Below, piece by piece: positions 1 to 7,861 of a stretch of 64,000 nucleotides of DNA (position 1 is the stretch's first letter; each line of letters begins with the position of its first letter). A program made the position numbers and the translations under genes. A model generated the notes under the pieces. That model saw nothing but the letters and a program-made list of their open reading frames with translations, searched no databases and was not told where the DNA came from. Origin of the DNA: Streptomyces sp. L2 (lineage in GTDB: Bacteria > Actinomycetota > Actinomycetes > Streptomycetales > Streptomycetaceae); assembly GCF_004124325.1 (NCBI RefSeq), contig NZ_QBDT01000001.1, positions 5,084,001 to 5,148,000 on the forward strand. The letters are read 5' to 3'.

Positions 1-690
1 CTGCGCCGTACCGACAGGCTCCCCGACGGGGCCGACGACTTTCCGGAGCAGCTCGCCGAGCTGACCAGGTTCCTGGACGACGACTTCCCCGACGGGCACC
101 CCTACGGGCGGATCCATGCCATCCCCGGCCCGGTGCAGGGCAGCAGCCCCGGCGGCGTGCAGTCGCCGCACCGCCCGCCGGTCTGGCTGCTCGGCTCCTC
201 CGGGTTCAGCGCCCGGCTGGCCGGTCTGCTGGGCCTGCCCTTCGCCTTCGCGCACCACTTCTCCGCGCAGAACACCATCCCGGCCCTCGACCTCTACCGG
301 GAGACCTTCCGGCCCTCCACGGTGCTCGACGAGCCGTACGCCCTCATCGGCGTCTCCGCGCTCGCCACGGACGACGAGCGCGAGGCCCGGCGCCAGGTGC
401 GGGCCGCGGCGCTGAACATGATCCGGCTGCGCACCGGCCGGCCCGGCCTCTTCCCCGACCCGGAGGAGGCGGAGCGCTACGAACTCAGCCCCATGGAGGA
501 GGAGTTCACCGCCTCCTGGACCAATAACATCGTGCACGGCACCGCCGACGAGGTCCGCAGCGGCCTGGACGACCTGCACAAGCGCACCGGCGCCGACGAG
601 TTGATGCTCACCTCGCACGCCCACCGGGGCGAGCTGCGCCTGCGCTCCTACGAACTCATCGCCGACGCCTACGGCTTGCCCACCGCGTAG
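1..690 (+). CDS. LLM-class flavin-dependent oxidoreductase, C-terminal part (5' end outside window)
   Basis: The reading frame is open from base 1 and ends at a TAG at 688-690, so only the last 229 residues are present. The segment VWLLGSSGFSARLAGLLGLPFAFA followed by an HH pair near residue 85 is typical of the C-terminal half of bacterial luciferase-like monooxygenases of the MsnO8-like group, which use reduced flavin supplied by a partner reductase. The substrate cannot be told from this part. It converges on the next gene, with a 22-bp tail-to-tail overlap. The family call is fairly sure and the role unknown. Confidence 0.8.
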   Translation: MRRTDRLPDGADDFPEQLAELTRFLDDDFPDGHPYGRIHAIPGPVQGSSPGGVQSPHRPPVWLLGSSGFSARLAGLLGLPFAFAHHFSAQNTIPALDLYRETFRPSTVLDEPYALIGVSALATDDEREARRQVRAAALNMIRLRTGRPGLFPDPEEAERYELSPMEEEFTASWTNNIVHGTADEVRSGLDDLHKRTGADELMLTSHAHRGELRLRSYELIADAYGLPTA

Positions 691-2474
691 GCCTCCACCA
701 GCAGCTCGGAGATACGATCCGGCGGCACCGGACGGGAGTACAGCCAGCCCTGCCCGGTGTCGCAGCCGATCCGCCGCAGCCGGGTGGCCTGCGCCGAGGT
801 CTCCACGCACTCGGCGGTGACGGTCAGCCCCAGCCGGTGGGCGAGCTGGATCATCGCCTCGACGATCACCTCGTCGGCCGGGTTGGGCGTGATCTCCGGG
901 CTCTTGTCTGCCTCGTACTGGAAGCCCCGGACGAACGACCCGTCGAGCTTCAGTGCCGACACCGGCAGCCTGCTGAGGTAGGCGAGGTTCGAGTAGCCGG
1001 TGCCGAAGTCGTCGATGGCGATGCGGACACCCATGTCGCTGAGGGCCTGGAGGGCCTGGATGGGGCGGCCCGCCGAGCCCATCACCGCCGACTCGGTCAG
1101 CTCCAACTGGAGCAGATGCGGGGCCAGTCCGGTCTCCGCGAGGGTCTCCGCCACGTCCGCCACCAGGTCGGAGTCCCACACCTGCCGTACGGCGACGTTG
1201 ACGCTGACGAAGATCGGCGGTCCGTCGGGGTTGTCCACCTGCCAGCGGCGGGCCTGCCGGCACGCGGTCACCAGCGCCCAGCGGCCGAGCTGGACGATCG
1301 AACCGTCCTCCTCCGCCAGTCCGATGAACCGATTCGGCGTCAGTGTGCCGAACTGAGGATGATTCCAGCGGACCAACGCCTCGACCCCGCTGAGCCGTCC
1401 GTCCTCCATGCCGACCAACGGCTGGTAGTCCAGGATGAATTCACCGCGCTCGATGGCGGGGCGCAGGGTGGAGGACAGTGCCTGGCGGGTCATGCGGTGC
1501 GCGTTGCGCTCGGGGTCGAACAGGGTCCAGCGGCCCTTGCCGTCGGCCTTCGCCCAGTACAGCGTCGTGTCGGCGGCCTGCATCAGACCGGTCGCCGTCG
1601 TGCCCGCCGCGTGCCGCTCGACGACCCCGATCGACGCCGTCAACGACAGCCGCTGACCGGCCAGTTCGAAGGGGTCCTCCAGGGCCTTCAGCGCGGACTC
1701 GGCGAGGTCGGAGAGCTGCTCGGTGCCGGTGGAGTCCTCAACGAGCAGCGCGAACTCGTCGCCGCCGAGCCGGGCCACCAGGGGTGTGCCGGAGCGGGCG
1801 TACCCGGCCTCGTCGGCGACCCGGGTCAGCCGCTCGGCGACGGCGGCCAGCAGCCGGTCGCCCACCCGGTGCCCGAGGGTGTCGTTGACGGCCTTGAACC
1901 CGTCCAGGTCCAGGTAGCACAGGCCGATCCGGCCGGTGCCGCTGCGCTCGTACGACTCCGCCTCCAGCGCGGCCGTCAGCCGCTCGAAGAACAGCGTCCG
2001 GTTGGGCAGCCGGGTCACCGGGTCGTGCATCTGCAAGTGCCGCAGCCGGGCCTGGAGTTCGCGGCGGGCGCTGATGTCGGCCGCCGACACCAGCACCCCG
2101 GGCGCGCCGTCGGCCAGTGGGGTGACCGTGACCTGCACCCACACCGAGTGGCCCTCGGGATGCTTCAGCCGGCGCGTGCAGCGCAGCTTCGCCTGCCGGC
2201 CGCGCAGCACCTCGCGGTACGAGTGCCAGGTACGGGCGTCCGAGGCGAGGTCGACCAGGTCGGCGGCGACCTGTCCGGCCAGTGTCTCGGAGCCGGTGCC
2301 GAGCAGCTCGCCGAGGGCGGCGTTGGCGCCGACGACCAGGCCCTCACGGTCGACGACGGCCATGGCGAGCGGGGAGGCCGCGAAGCCACGGTGATAGGTG
2401 ATGTGGTCACTGTCTGTGACGGCTGACCGGTCGAGGTCTGCCGCGGGCGTCGGCCCTTCGGACGTTGCGCTCAC
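669..2474 (-). CDS. PAS-GGDEF-EAL hybrid cyclic-di-GMP turnover protein
   Basis: A 601-aa protein from a GTG start preceded by GGGAG. The frame stays open further upstream, but that part has no recognisable domain. Order: PAS domain (about residues 25-130, NPxG-like core SPLAMAVVDREG), GGDEF domain with an intact LGGDEF near 235, and EAL domain with EALVRW near 365 and DDFGTGYSNL later. Both catalytic signatures look intact, so it could synthesise or hydrolyse c-di-GMP. No obvious RxxD inhibitory site lies upstream of GGDEF. In Streptomyces, c-di-GMP acts through BldD and RsiG to time sporulation. No transmembrane segment is seen, so it is probably cytosolic and controlled through PAS. Confidence 0.88.
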   Translation of the reverse strand: MSATSEGPTPAADLDRSAVTDSDHITYHRGFAASPLAMAVVDREGLVVGANAALGELLGTGSETLAGQVAADLVDLASDARTWHSYREVLRGRQAKLRCTRRLKHPEGHSVWVQVTVTPLADGAPGVLVSAADISARRELQARLRHLQMHDPVTRLPNRTLFFERLTAALEAESYERSGTGRIGLCYLDLDGFKAVNDTLGHRVGDRLLAAVAERLTRVADEAGYARSGTPLVARLGGDEFALLVEDSTGTEQLSDLAESALKALEDPFELAGQRLSLTASIGVVERHAAGTTATGLMQAADTTLYWAKADGKGRWTLFDPERNAHRMTRQALSSTLRPAIERGEFILDYQPLVGMEDGRLSGVEALVRWNHPQFGTLTPNRFIGLAEEDGSIVQLGRWALVTACRQARRWQVDNPDGPPIFVSVNVAVRQVWDSDLVADVAETLAETGLAPHLLQLELTESAVMGSAGRPIQALQALSDMGVRIAIDDFGTGYSNLAYLSRLPVSALKLDGSFVRGFQYEADKSPEITPNPADEVIVEAMIQLAHRLGLTVTAECVETSAQATRLRRIGCDTGQGWLYSRPVPPDRISELLVEAYAVGKP

Positions 2475-2801
2475 CGCTCGCTCCCGCAGTGCACTCGATC
2501 TCTGTCCGTGCCGGAAAGTGTGCCGATCATAGAGGCTGGCCCCCCGCCCTTCCAGCCGTATGGCCGGTGTCCCGGACCGTACGGCCACTCTGGCAGATCG
2601 TTTCTGCCCACGCCTGGACGGGTTCTTCAGGCCCTCGACCAGTTGTGACGTTCCGTGAGTGTTTCGGGGTGTCGCCCGTCGAGACACGTCGTCGCGCAAA
2701 TGGGCGTACTCACCCTTCTGGTTCAGGCAAACAAGGCAAACAGCACAAAATTCACACAGGCTGGGGGCGGTGTCCCGCGAACCGCATCCGGAGGTCCTTC
2801 C
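2475..2801. other. Divergent intergenic region, no gene seen
   Basis: These 327 bp separate the c-di-GMP gene and the divergent metallopeptidase and should hold both promoters. Part of the region is less G+C-rich (about 2700-2760, with aaacaaggcaaacagcac), as is typical for a Streptomyces promoter. I cannot assign -35/-10 boxes with confidence. Confidence 0.5.
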
Positions 2802-4061
2802 GTGCCGCGTCCCCAGCTGCGCAGCACCGCCGCCGTGTTCACCACGCTGTCGGCGATCGCCGCGACCTCGATCCTGAGCGGTCAGTCGGTCGCCGAACCC
2901 TTCTCCACGGCACCCTGCGCCCTGCACCGGACCGCGGCCCACCACTCGGAGGGCGTGGACACCTGGAACGCCGCCTACGCCCGCCCGCGCGGCGCGGTCG
3001 ACGCCGTCATGATCTTCCTGTCGTTCCCGGACAACACCCCGAGCACCACCCCCACCGAGCTGACCGCCGACCACTTCCCGGCCACGAGCCGCTTCTTCGA
3101 ACGCGCCTCCTACGGCAGGTTCACCCTGCGCGTGCACCCGCTGAAGCGCTGGCTGCGCATGCCGCGCCCGTCGTCGGCGTACGCCATAAGACGTGACTGG
3201 AGCGCCCCCGACCGGGCCGCCTACCTGCGCGACGCGTTCGCCGCGGCCGACCCGGACGTCGACTTCTCCCGCTACGACGTCGTGTACTTCGTCGCCGACC
3301 CGGACGCGCCCGGCGTGGACTCGGACGCCACGAAGGTCGTCAACCTCGACACCCCGGTGCACCTGGACGGCACGGACGTCCGCCGGGTCGTCACCGTGTT
3401 CGAGAAGCATCCCCCGGACCGCCTGGTCCTCGCCCACGAGACCGGCCACGTCTTCGACCTGCCCGACCTCTACCACCGCCCGGTCGACGGCAAGGGCGAC
3501 TGGGACACCTACGTCGGCGACTGGGACCTGATGGGCAGCCAGTTCGGTCTCTCCCCGGACCTGTTCGCCTGGCACAAGTGGCGCCTCGGCTGGCTGGATC
3601 CCCGGCAGGTGGTGTGCGTCCGGGGCGACGGGACGACCCGGCTCACCCTGGAGCCCCTGGAGGCCGGCCCGGACACCCCGACCCAGGGCCTGGCGGGCGC
3701 CCCGGCGTTCGGCCTCGGCCACGGCACCAAGCTGGCGGTCGTGCGCACCGGCCCGGACAGCGTCCTCGCCTTCGAGGCGCGCGACTCCGCGGGCAACGAC
3801 CGGTCGGGCTGCCGGGAGGGCATCCTCGTCTACCGCGTCCGCGGCGCCGCCGAGTCGGGCGGCGGCCCGGTGGAGGTGATCGACGCCCACCCGCACACCG
3901 AGGCCTGCTGGGAGACCTCGGTCTACCCCCCACTGGCCGACGCCCCGGTCTCCCTCGGCGAGAGCTTCACCGTCCCCGGCGACGGCGTCAAGATCGAGGT
4001 GGAGGGCCGCACGGCCTCCGGCGCCTGGACGGTAGCGATCACCCCGACCCTGAAGGACTGA
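2802..4061 (+). CDS. Secreted M6-like zinc metallopeptidase
   Basis: A 419-aa protein. The GTG start has GGAGG eight bases upstream and opens directly into a signal peptide (basic PRPQLR, then a hydrophobic TTLSAIAATSILSG run). A zinc site HETGHVFDLPDLY near residue 212 matches the HExxH...D arrangement of M6 (immune inhibitor A-like) peptidases, followed by the family-type GDWDLMG stretch. Exported, probably extracellular; the natural substrate is unknown. It is monocistronic, with long non-coding repeats behind it. Confidence 0.8.
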   Translation: MPRPQLRSTAAVFTTLSAIAATSILSGQSVAEPFSTAPCALHRTAAHHSEGVDTWNAAYARPRGAVDAVMIFLSFPDNTPSTTPTELTADHFPATSRFFERASYGRFTLRVHPLKRWLRMPRPSSAYAIRRDWSAPDRAAYLRDAFAAADPDVDFSRYDVVYFVADPDAPGVDSDATKVVNLDTPVHLDGTDVRRVVTVFEKHPPDRLVLAHETGHVFDLPDLYHRPVDGKGDWDTYVGDWDLMGSQFGLSPDLFAWHKWRLGWLDPRQVVCVRGDGTTRLTLEPLEAGPDTPTQGLAGAPAFGLGHGTKLAVVRTGPDSVLAFEARDSAGNDRSGCREGILVYRVRGAAESGGGPVEVIDAHPHTEACWETSVYPPLADAPVSLGESFTVPGDGVKIEVEGRTASGAWTVAITPTLKD

Positions 4062-4149
4062 TCCGCCGGCTCTGAAGACCGACGCCGACGACTGACGGCC
4101 GACGACCCACGTCCGACGGCCACGGGAAGCCCCGCGCCGAGCTGGCAAC

Positions 4150-4490
4150 CATGCCAGAGGCCCCCACTGAGGCGCCGCACCATGACGATGGCCGACGGCC
4201 ACGCGAGCTTCAAGCCGAGCGGGCGACCCCATGCCAGCAAGCGTGTGAAAGGGGCCCGCTGAGTTCCCGCACCATGACGATGGCCGACGGCCACGCGAGC
4301 TTCAAGCCGAGCGGGCGACCCCATGCCGGCAACCGTGTGAAAGGGGCCCGCTGAGTTCCCGCACCATGACGATGGCCGACGGCCACGCGAGCCCCAAGCC
4401 GAGCGGGCAACCCCATGCGGGCAGCTGTGTGAAGAGGCACCGCTGAGGCGCCGCACCATGACGACGGCCGCACCCCCGCCGCACTTCCCA
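4150..4490. repeat. 92-bp tandem repeats, about 3.3 copies
   Basis: The sequence atgacgatggccgacggcca recurs at 4182, 4274 and 4366, and a variant (atgacgacggccg) at 4458. The spacing is exactly 92 bp. A partial unit precedes the first copy (from about 4150). Units differ by a few substitutions. Translations in all frames give only repetitive low-complexity peptides, so I treat it as non-coding. Together with the hairpins that follow, it fills the 564-bp gap between the metallopeptidase and tRNA-Lys. Confidence 0.85.
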
Positions 4491-4524
4491 GCCGGCGTCC
4501 ACTGAACCCACGTGAAAGGGGGGT

Positions 4525-4564
4525 GTGGGTGGCGAAGCCCCCACAACGCGCGGCGAAGCCGCGC
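4525..4564. other. Two adjacent GC-rich hairpins
   Basis: GTGGGTGGCgaaGCCCCCAC (4525-4544) and GCGCGGCgaaGCCGCGC (4548-4564) are back-to-back stem loops with identical GAA loops, lying between the 92-bp repeats and the tRNA-Lys terminator. They may be further termination or RNA-processing signals. No T-tract follows on the plus strand. Confidence 0.45.
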
Positions 4565-4573
4565 AAAAACAGA

Positions 4574-4618
4574 GATGGCGAGACCGGTTCGCGCATTCCG
4601 CGAACATGCCTCGCCATC
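4574..4618 (-). terminator. Intrinsic terminator of tRNA-Lys
   Basis: Just beyond the 3' end of tRNA-Lys (minus strand) lies a two-part hairpin: an outer 9-bp stem GATGGCGAG/CTCGCCATC and an inner 7-bp stem GTTCGCG/CGCGAAC. On the minus strand it is followed by TCTGTTTTTG, the T-tract expected of a rho-independent terminator. Confidence 0.7.
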
Positions 4619-4625
4619 GCCATCG

Positions 4626-4699
4626 TGCGCCGCCAGGGACTCGAACCCCGGACCCGCTGATTAAGAGTCAGCTGCTCTAACCAACTGAGCTAGCGGCGC
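4626..4699 (-). tRNA. tRNA-Lys (anticodon CUU)
   Basis: On the minus strand the 7-bp acceptor stem GCGCCGC/GCGGCGC, D-arm (GCTCAGTTGGTTAGAGC), anticodon loop CTCTTAA with anticodon CTT, and T-arm GGGTTCGAGTCCC are all present. The discriminator base is A and no CCA is encoded. The 3' end of the upstream protein gene overlaps its first ten bases. Confidence 0.97.
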
Positions 4700-5280
4700 C
4701 TGCTGACGTCGTAGACCTTAGCATCATGGTCGGCGGCAGGAAAAATCGATATCCGCACCGCCGAGCGGGCCGCCCGGACGGCCGCCCAGAGCAGGATCTC
4801 GGGGCCGGGGAGCCAGGGGTGCCGGGTGTCGGGGGCGACCAGCCAGCGGGAATGCGCGGGGGTGCCGGTCCCGGCGCCGTACAGCGCGGGGACGGTCACC
4901 GCGTCGCCGGTGCCGTGGCACAGCAGCGGCGGTACGCCCTCCGTGCGGCTGTCGGCGCGGTTCGTCCCCCACTCCTCCCAGTCCAGCAGCGAGGGCAGCC
5001 GCTGGGCCGTGCCCGGGGCGGCGAAGAGCAGCACGCGGCCCCGGTGCACCGCGACCGGCCCGGAGCCGGGCCCCTCGTCCCATAACCGGTCCAGCATGCG
5101 GCGGCCGAAGATCGCGGGGGCGTTGACCACGTCGAAGGCGGACCCGCACGGCAGGACCAGCGGGGCCTCGGGCCGCTCCTCCCAGAGGGCGAGCGTGCTG
5201 CGCGGGTACGCGCCCGCCGAGGCCAGCCAGGCGGCGCCGTCCGAGGTGACCGAGGTGACGTTCCAGGTGCTGCTGCTCAT
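4690..5280 (-). CDS. Small prim-pol-like (bifunctional DNA primase/polymerase family) protein
   Basis: A 196-aa protein from an ATG start (MSSSTWNVTSVTSDGAAWLA). The pattern LVLPCGSAFDVVNAP..GRRMLDRLWDEGP..GPVAVHRGR resembles short Streptomyces proteins annotated as prim-pol domain proteins. They are shorter than catalytic AEP primases, and I do not see a convincing DxD metal triad, so catalysis is doubtful. The last four codons and stop lie inside the tRNA-Lys gene on the same strand, so the mRNA must read into the tRNA or share its transcript. Confidence 0.6.
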   Translation of the reverse strand: MSSSTWNVTSVTSDGAAWLASAGAYPRSTLALWEERPEAPLVLPCGSAFDVVNAPAIFGRRMLDRLWDEGPGSGPVAVHRGRVLLFAAPGTAQRLPSLLDWEEWGTNRADSRTEGVPPLLCHGTGDAVTVPALYGAGTGTPAHSRWLVAPDTRHPWLPGPEILLWAAVRAARSAVRISIFPAADHDAKVYDVSRRR

Positions 5281-5451
5281 GCCACCTAGATGTACCCGCG
5301 GTGAACGAACGGTTCTGCTGAGTTGCCGAAAACCGGGACAGGGGAGGGCGGGAGGAGTATCTTGCCCACCTGGCATATGCCGCCTGAACGAACCGAAGCG
5401 AATCGAATCGCACCGGTCCGGCCCGGCCGGCCTGACCCGGCCCGGTCCGGG

Positions 5452-5814
5452 TCAGAGCGACTCGGGCCCCTCCGCGTGCGCACCACGCAGCAGGTCCCGC
5501 CCGAACTCGACCATCCTCTTCGCGTAGTCCTCGGTCCACTCCGCGCGCGCGGCGATGTCCGCCGCCGTCAGCCGGTCGAACCGGCGCGGATCGGCGAGCT
5601 GGGCCGCGGCCACGGCCTGGAACTCCACGGCACGGTCGGCGGCCGCACGGAACGCCTGCGCCAGCTCCGTCGCCCGCGTGAGCAGCTCCCGCGGATCCTC
5701 TACCGACTCCAGGTCGAAGAAGTGCTCCGGATCGCCGGCCGCCTCCGCGGGCTCGAAGAGCAGGGGCGCGGGGCGTAGCCGCGGGTCGTTCCGACGCGGC
5801 GTGGGCTCCGCCAT
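5452..5814 (-). CDS. Conserved hypothetical protein, 120 aa
   Basis: An ATG start gives MAEPTPRRNDPRLRPAPLLF and a short, helix-rich, acidic protein with a central TRATELAQAFRAAADRAVEF heptad-like stretch, which could be a coiled coil. Codon use is typical of the host. I do not recognise a family with a known role. It lies 171 bp upstream of the prim-pol-like gene on the same strand and may or may not be co-transcribed. Confidence 0.55.
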   Translation of the reverse strand: MAEPTPRRNDPRLRPAPLLFEPAEAAGDPEHFFDLESVEDPRELLTRATELAQAFRAAADRAVEFQAVAAAQLADPRRFDRLTAADIAARAEWTEDYAKRMVEFGRDLLRGAHAEGPESL

Positions 5815-5993
5815 GTCTGGTCTCCTCCTCGTCCGGTCCGACGGCACCACCGTCGGGTGGGCCACCCCCCATTGTCCCGCGTGGGCGCAAGAGGGCCCTC
5901 GGGGAAAGCCCGGACCCTCATGCCCGGGGCGTCCTCATGCTCATGCCCGAGGCGTCCTCATGCCCGAGGCGTCCCGGCTCCGCCGTGGGACGG

Positions 5994-6590
5994 CTATCCG
6001 GCGAGGTGCCCCACGTCGTTCCAGTTCTCGATCGCGGGCTCGCCGTAGGCCCAGCCCAGGACCGAGACGGACGTCGGGTTGAGCCGCAGTCGCGCGCCGA
6101 AGCCGACGGGGAAGCCCAGCCAGCGGGCGCCGATCGAGCGCAGGATGTGGCCGTGGGCGAAGACGAGGACGTCACGGTCGGCGGAGCGGGCCCAGGCGAC
6201 CACCTCGTCCGCGCGGGCGGAGATCTCGGCGAGGCTCTCGCCCTCGGGGGCGCCGTCGCGCCACAGCAGCCAGCCGGGCCGTACCGCCTGGATCTCGGCC
6301 GGCGTCAGACCCTCGTGCGCGCCGTAGTCGCACTCCATCAGGGTGTCCCAGGTGGACGCGCGGTCGCCGAAGCCGGCCAGGTCGCACGTCTCACGCGCGC
6401 GTGCCAGCGGGCTGGTGCGCACCTCCACCCCGGGCAGCCCGTCGAACGGGGCCCGGTGCAGCCGCTCGCCGAGCAGCTTGGCGCCGTGCCGGCCCTCCTC
6501 CAGGAGCGGTATGTCGGTCCTGCCGGTGTGCTTTCCGGCCAGGGACCACTCGGTCTGTCCGTGCCGGGCCAGCAGGATGCGCGGTGCCAT
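5994..6590 (-). CDS. Histidine phosphatase family protein (phosphoglycerate mutase-like)
   Basis: A 198-aa protein. The N-terminal [11 protein letters not shown] is the RHG motif whose histidine is phosphorylated in catalysis. The partner [12 protein letters not shown], the acid in ECDYGAHEG, and the late histidine in [10 protein letters not shown] complete the active site. The length fits the family. The substrate is not predictable (phosphosugar, phosphoglycerate or other small phosphoester). The ATG is preceded by a GAAAGG-type ribosome site. The 120-bp stretch after the stop contains a short imperfect tandem repeat (5920-5980, units with gcccgaggcgtcctcat). Confidence 0.85.
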   Translation of the reverse strand: MAPRILLARHGQTEWSLAGKHTGRTDIPLLEEGRHGAKLLGERLHRAPFDGLPGVEVRTSPLARARETCDLAGFGDRASTWDTLMECDYGAHEGLTPAEIQAVRPGWLLWRDGAPEGESLAEISARADEVVAWARSADRDVLVFAHGHILRSIGARWLGFPVGFGARLRLNPTSVSVLGWAYGEPAIENWNDVGHLAG

Positions 6591-6826
6591 GAGAGACCTT
6601 TCGGGGCAAAAAACGGGACCCTGCCATCATCGCTCACCCCTGGCTGACCCCCCGCTCGCCCTTGGCTGACGCCCGGCTCACCCCTTGCTCGGCTGTGCGG
6701 GCAACCCGGTGGGCGGTGCCGGCGTCTTTGAGGGCTGGAGTGCCCGCGCGGGTCGATCCGTGGACCCCGTAAGGTGGCACGGTCGCCCGGCCGGGCGCCG
6801 CGAAGCAGAAGGGGGAGGGCGATCGG

Positions 6827-7861
6827 ATGCCGCAGACCGAGACACCGGGCACCGAGGTGGTCCCGCGAACCCGGCTGCGCTGGTGGACGGAACTGCCGCT
6901 GATCCTCCTGGTCTACGGCTGCTACGAGGCCGGCCGGCTGCTCGTCCGCGGTGACGTCGCCTCCGCCGTCGACCACGGCCTGGCGATCCTGCGCATCGAG
7001 AAGGTGCTGCACCTCAACGCCGAGCACCCGCTGAACCGGCTGTTCACCCGGGAGGCGTGGCTCGGCGTACCGGCCGACTTCTGGTACGGCTCGCTGCACT
7101 ACGTGATCACGCCCGCCGTGCTGATCTGGCTGTTCCGGTCCCGTGCCGAGATCTACCGGGTGGCCCGCACCTGGCTGATGACGTCCACGATGATCGGCCT
7201 GATCGGCTTCACCCTGCTGCCCACCTGCCCGCCCCGGCTGCTCTCCCAGGGCCACGGCTTCGTCGACACCATGGCCCAGTACAGCTCGTACGGCTGGTGG
7301 GGCGCGGACGCCAGCGCCCCGCGGGGCATGGGCGGTATGACGAACCAGTACGCGGCCATGCCGAGCCTGCACGTCGGCTGGGCGCTGTGGTGCGGCGTCA
7401 TGGTGTGGCGGCACTCGCGCACGCGCGCGGGGAAGGTCTTCGGCGTCGCCTACCCGCTGCTGACCGCGCTCGTCGTCATGGGCACCGCCAACCACTACCT
7501 CCTGGACGCGGTCGCGGGCGTCGCCGTGATGGGCGTCGGCCTGTTGCTCGCCCCGCACGTGGTGCGCGCGTTCGCCCTGCTGCAGGCCCGCGTCGGCCTC
7601 GGCGCGACCGGGGATGCGAGCGGCGACGCGACGGCCGACGTGACCGCGGACGCGGACGCGACCGCGGACGCGGACGCGACCGGACGCGCGGCGGAGCCGG
7701 TGGGCGCGGGCTCCCCGATTGTCAGTGGCGGATGCCAGACTTCCGCGGGTGAGCGAATTCCACGGCAGCGCGAGCAGCGCGAGCCGCGGCCCGGTGCCGC
7801 GGCCGAACCCGACGCCTCCGCCGCCGACGCGGGCGAAGGGGCTCCGGCAGCGGCTCGCTGA
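6827..7861 (+). CDS. PAP2-superfamily membrane phosphatase/phosphotransferase (Aur1-like)
   Basis: A 344-aa protein with about six membrane spans over residues 20-250. PAP2 signatures are present: AAMPSLHVGWALW (second motif) and TANHYLLDAVAGVAV (third motif with its catalytic His and Asp), the layout seen in inositol-phosphotransferase-type PAP2_3 proteins. It probably transfers or removes a phosphate-linked headgroup at the membrane. The last ~100 residues are a low-complexity, Ala/Asp-rich tail (repeated DADATA) with no domain. The tail overlaps the next gene's start region by about 110 bp in another frame, so it may be a recent extension. Confidence 0.78.
   Translation: MPQTETPGTEVVPRTRLRWWTELPLILLVYGCYEAGRLLVRGDVASAVDHGLAILRIEKVLHLNAEHPLNRLFTREAWLGVPADFWYGSLHYVITPAVLIWLFRSRAEIYRVARTWLMTSTMIGLIGFTLLPTCPPRLLSQGHGFVDTMAQYSSYGWWGADASAPRGMGGMTNQYAAMPSLHVGWALWCGVMVWRHSRTRAGKVFGVAYPLLTALVVMGTANHYLLDAVAGVAVMGVGLLLAPHVVRAFALLQARVGLGATGDASGDATADVTADADATADADATGRAAEPVGAGSPIVSGGCQTSAGERIPRQREQREPRPGAAAEPDASAADAGEGAPAAAR

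Noticed and set aside
837..2426. 529-residue plus-strand frame opposite the c-di-GMP gene
   Set aside because: Composition is Arg/Gly/Val-rich, as expected for an antisense frame in high-G+C DNA; the minus frame has complete PAS, GGDEF and EAL domains.
2475..4232. Upstream extension of the c-di-GMP gene frame to a 1187-residue product
   Set aside because: The extension runs antisense through the metallopeptidase gene and has no domain; GTG at 2474 has a ribosome site.
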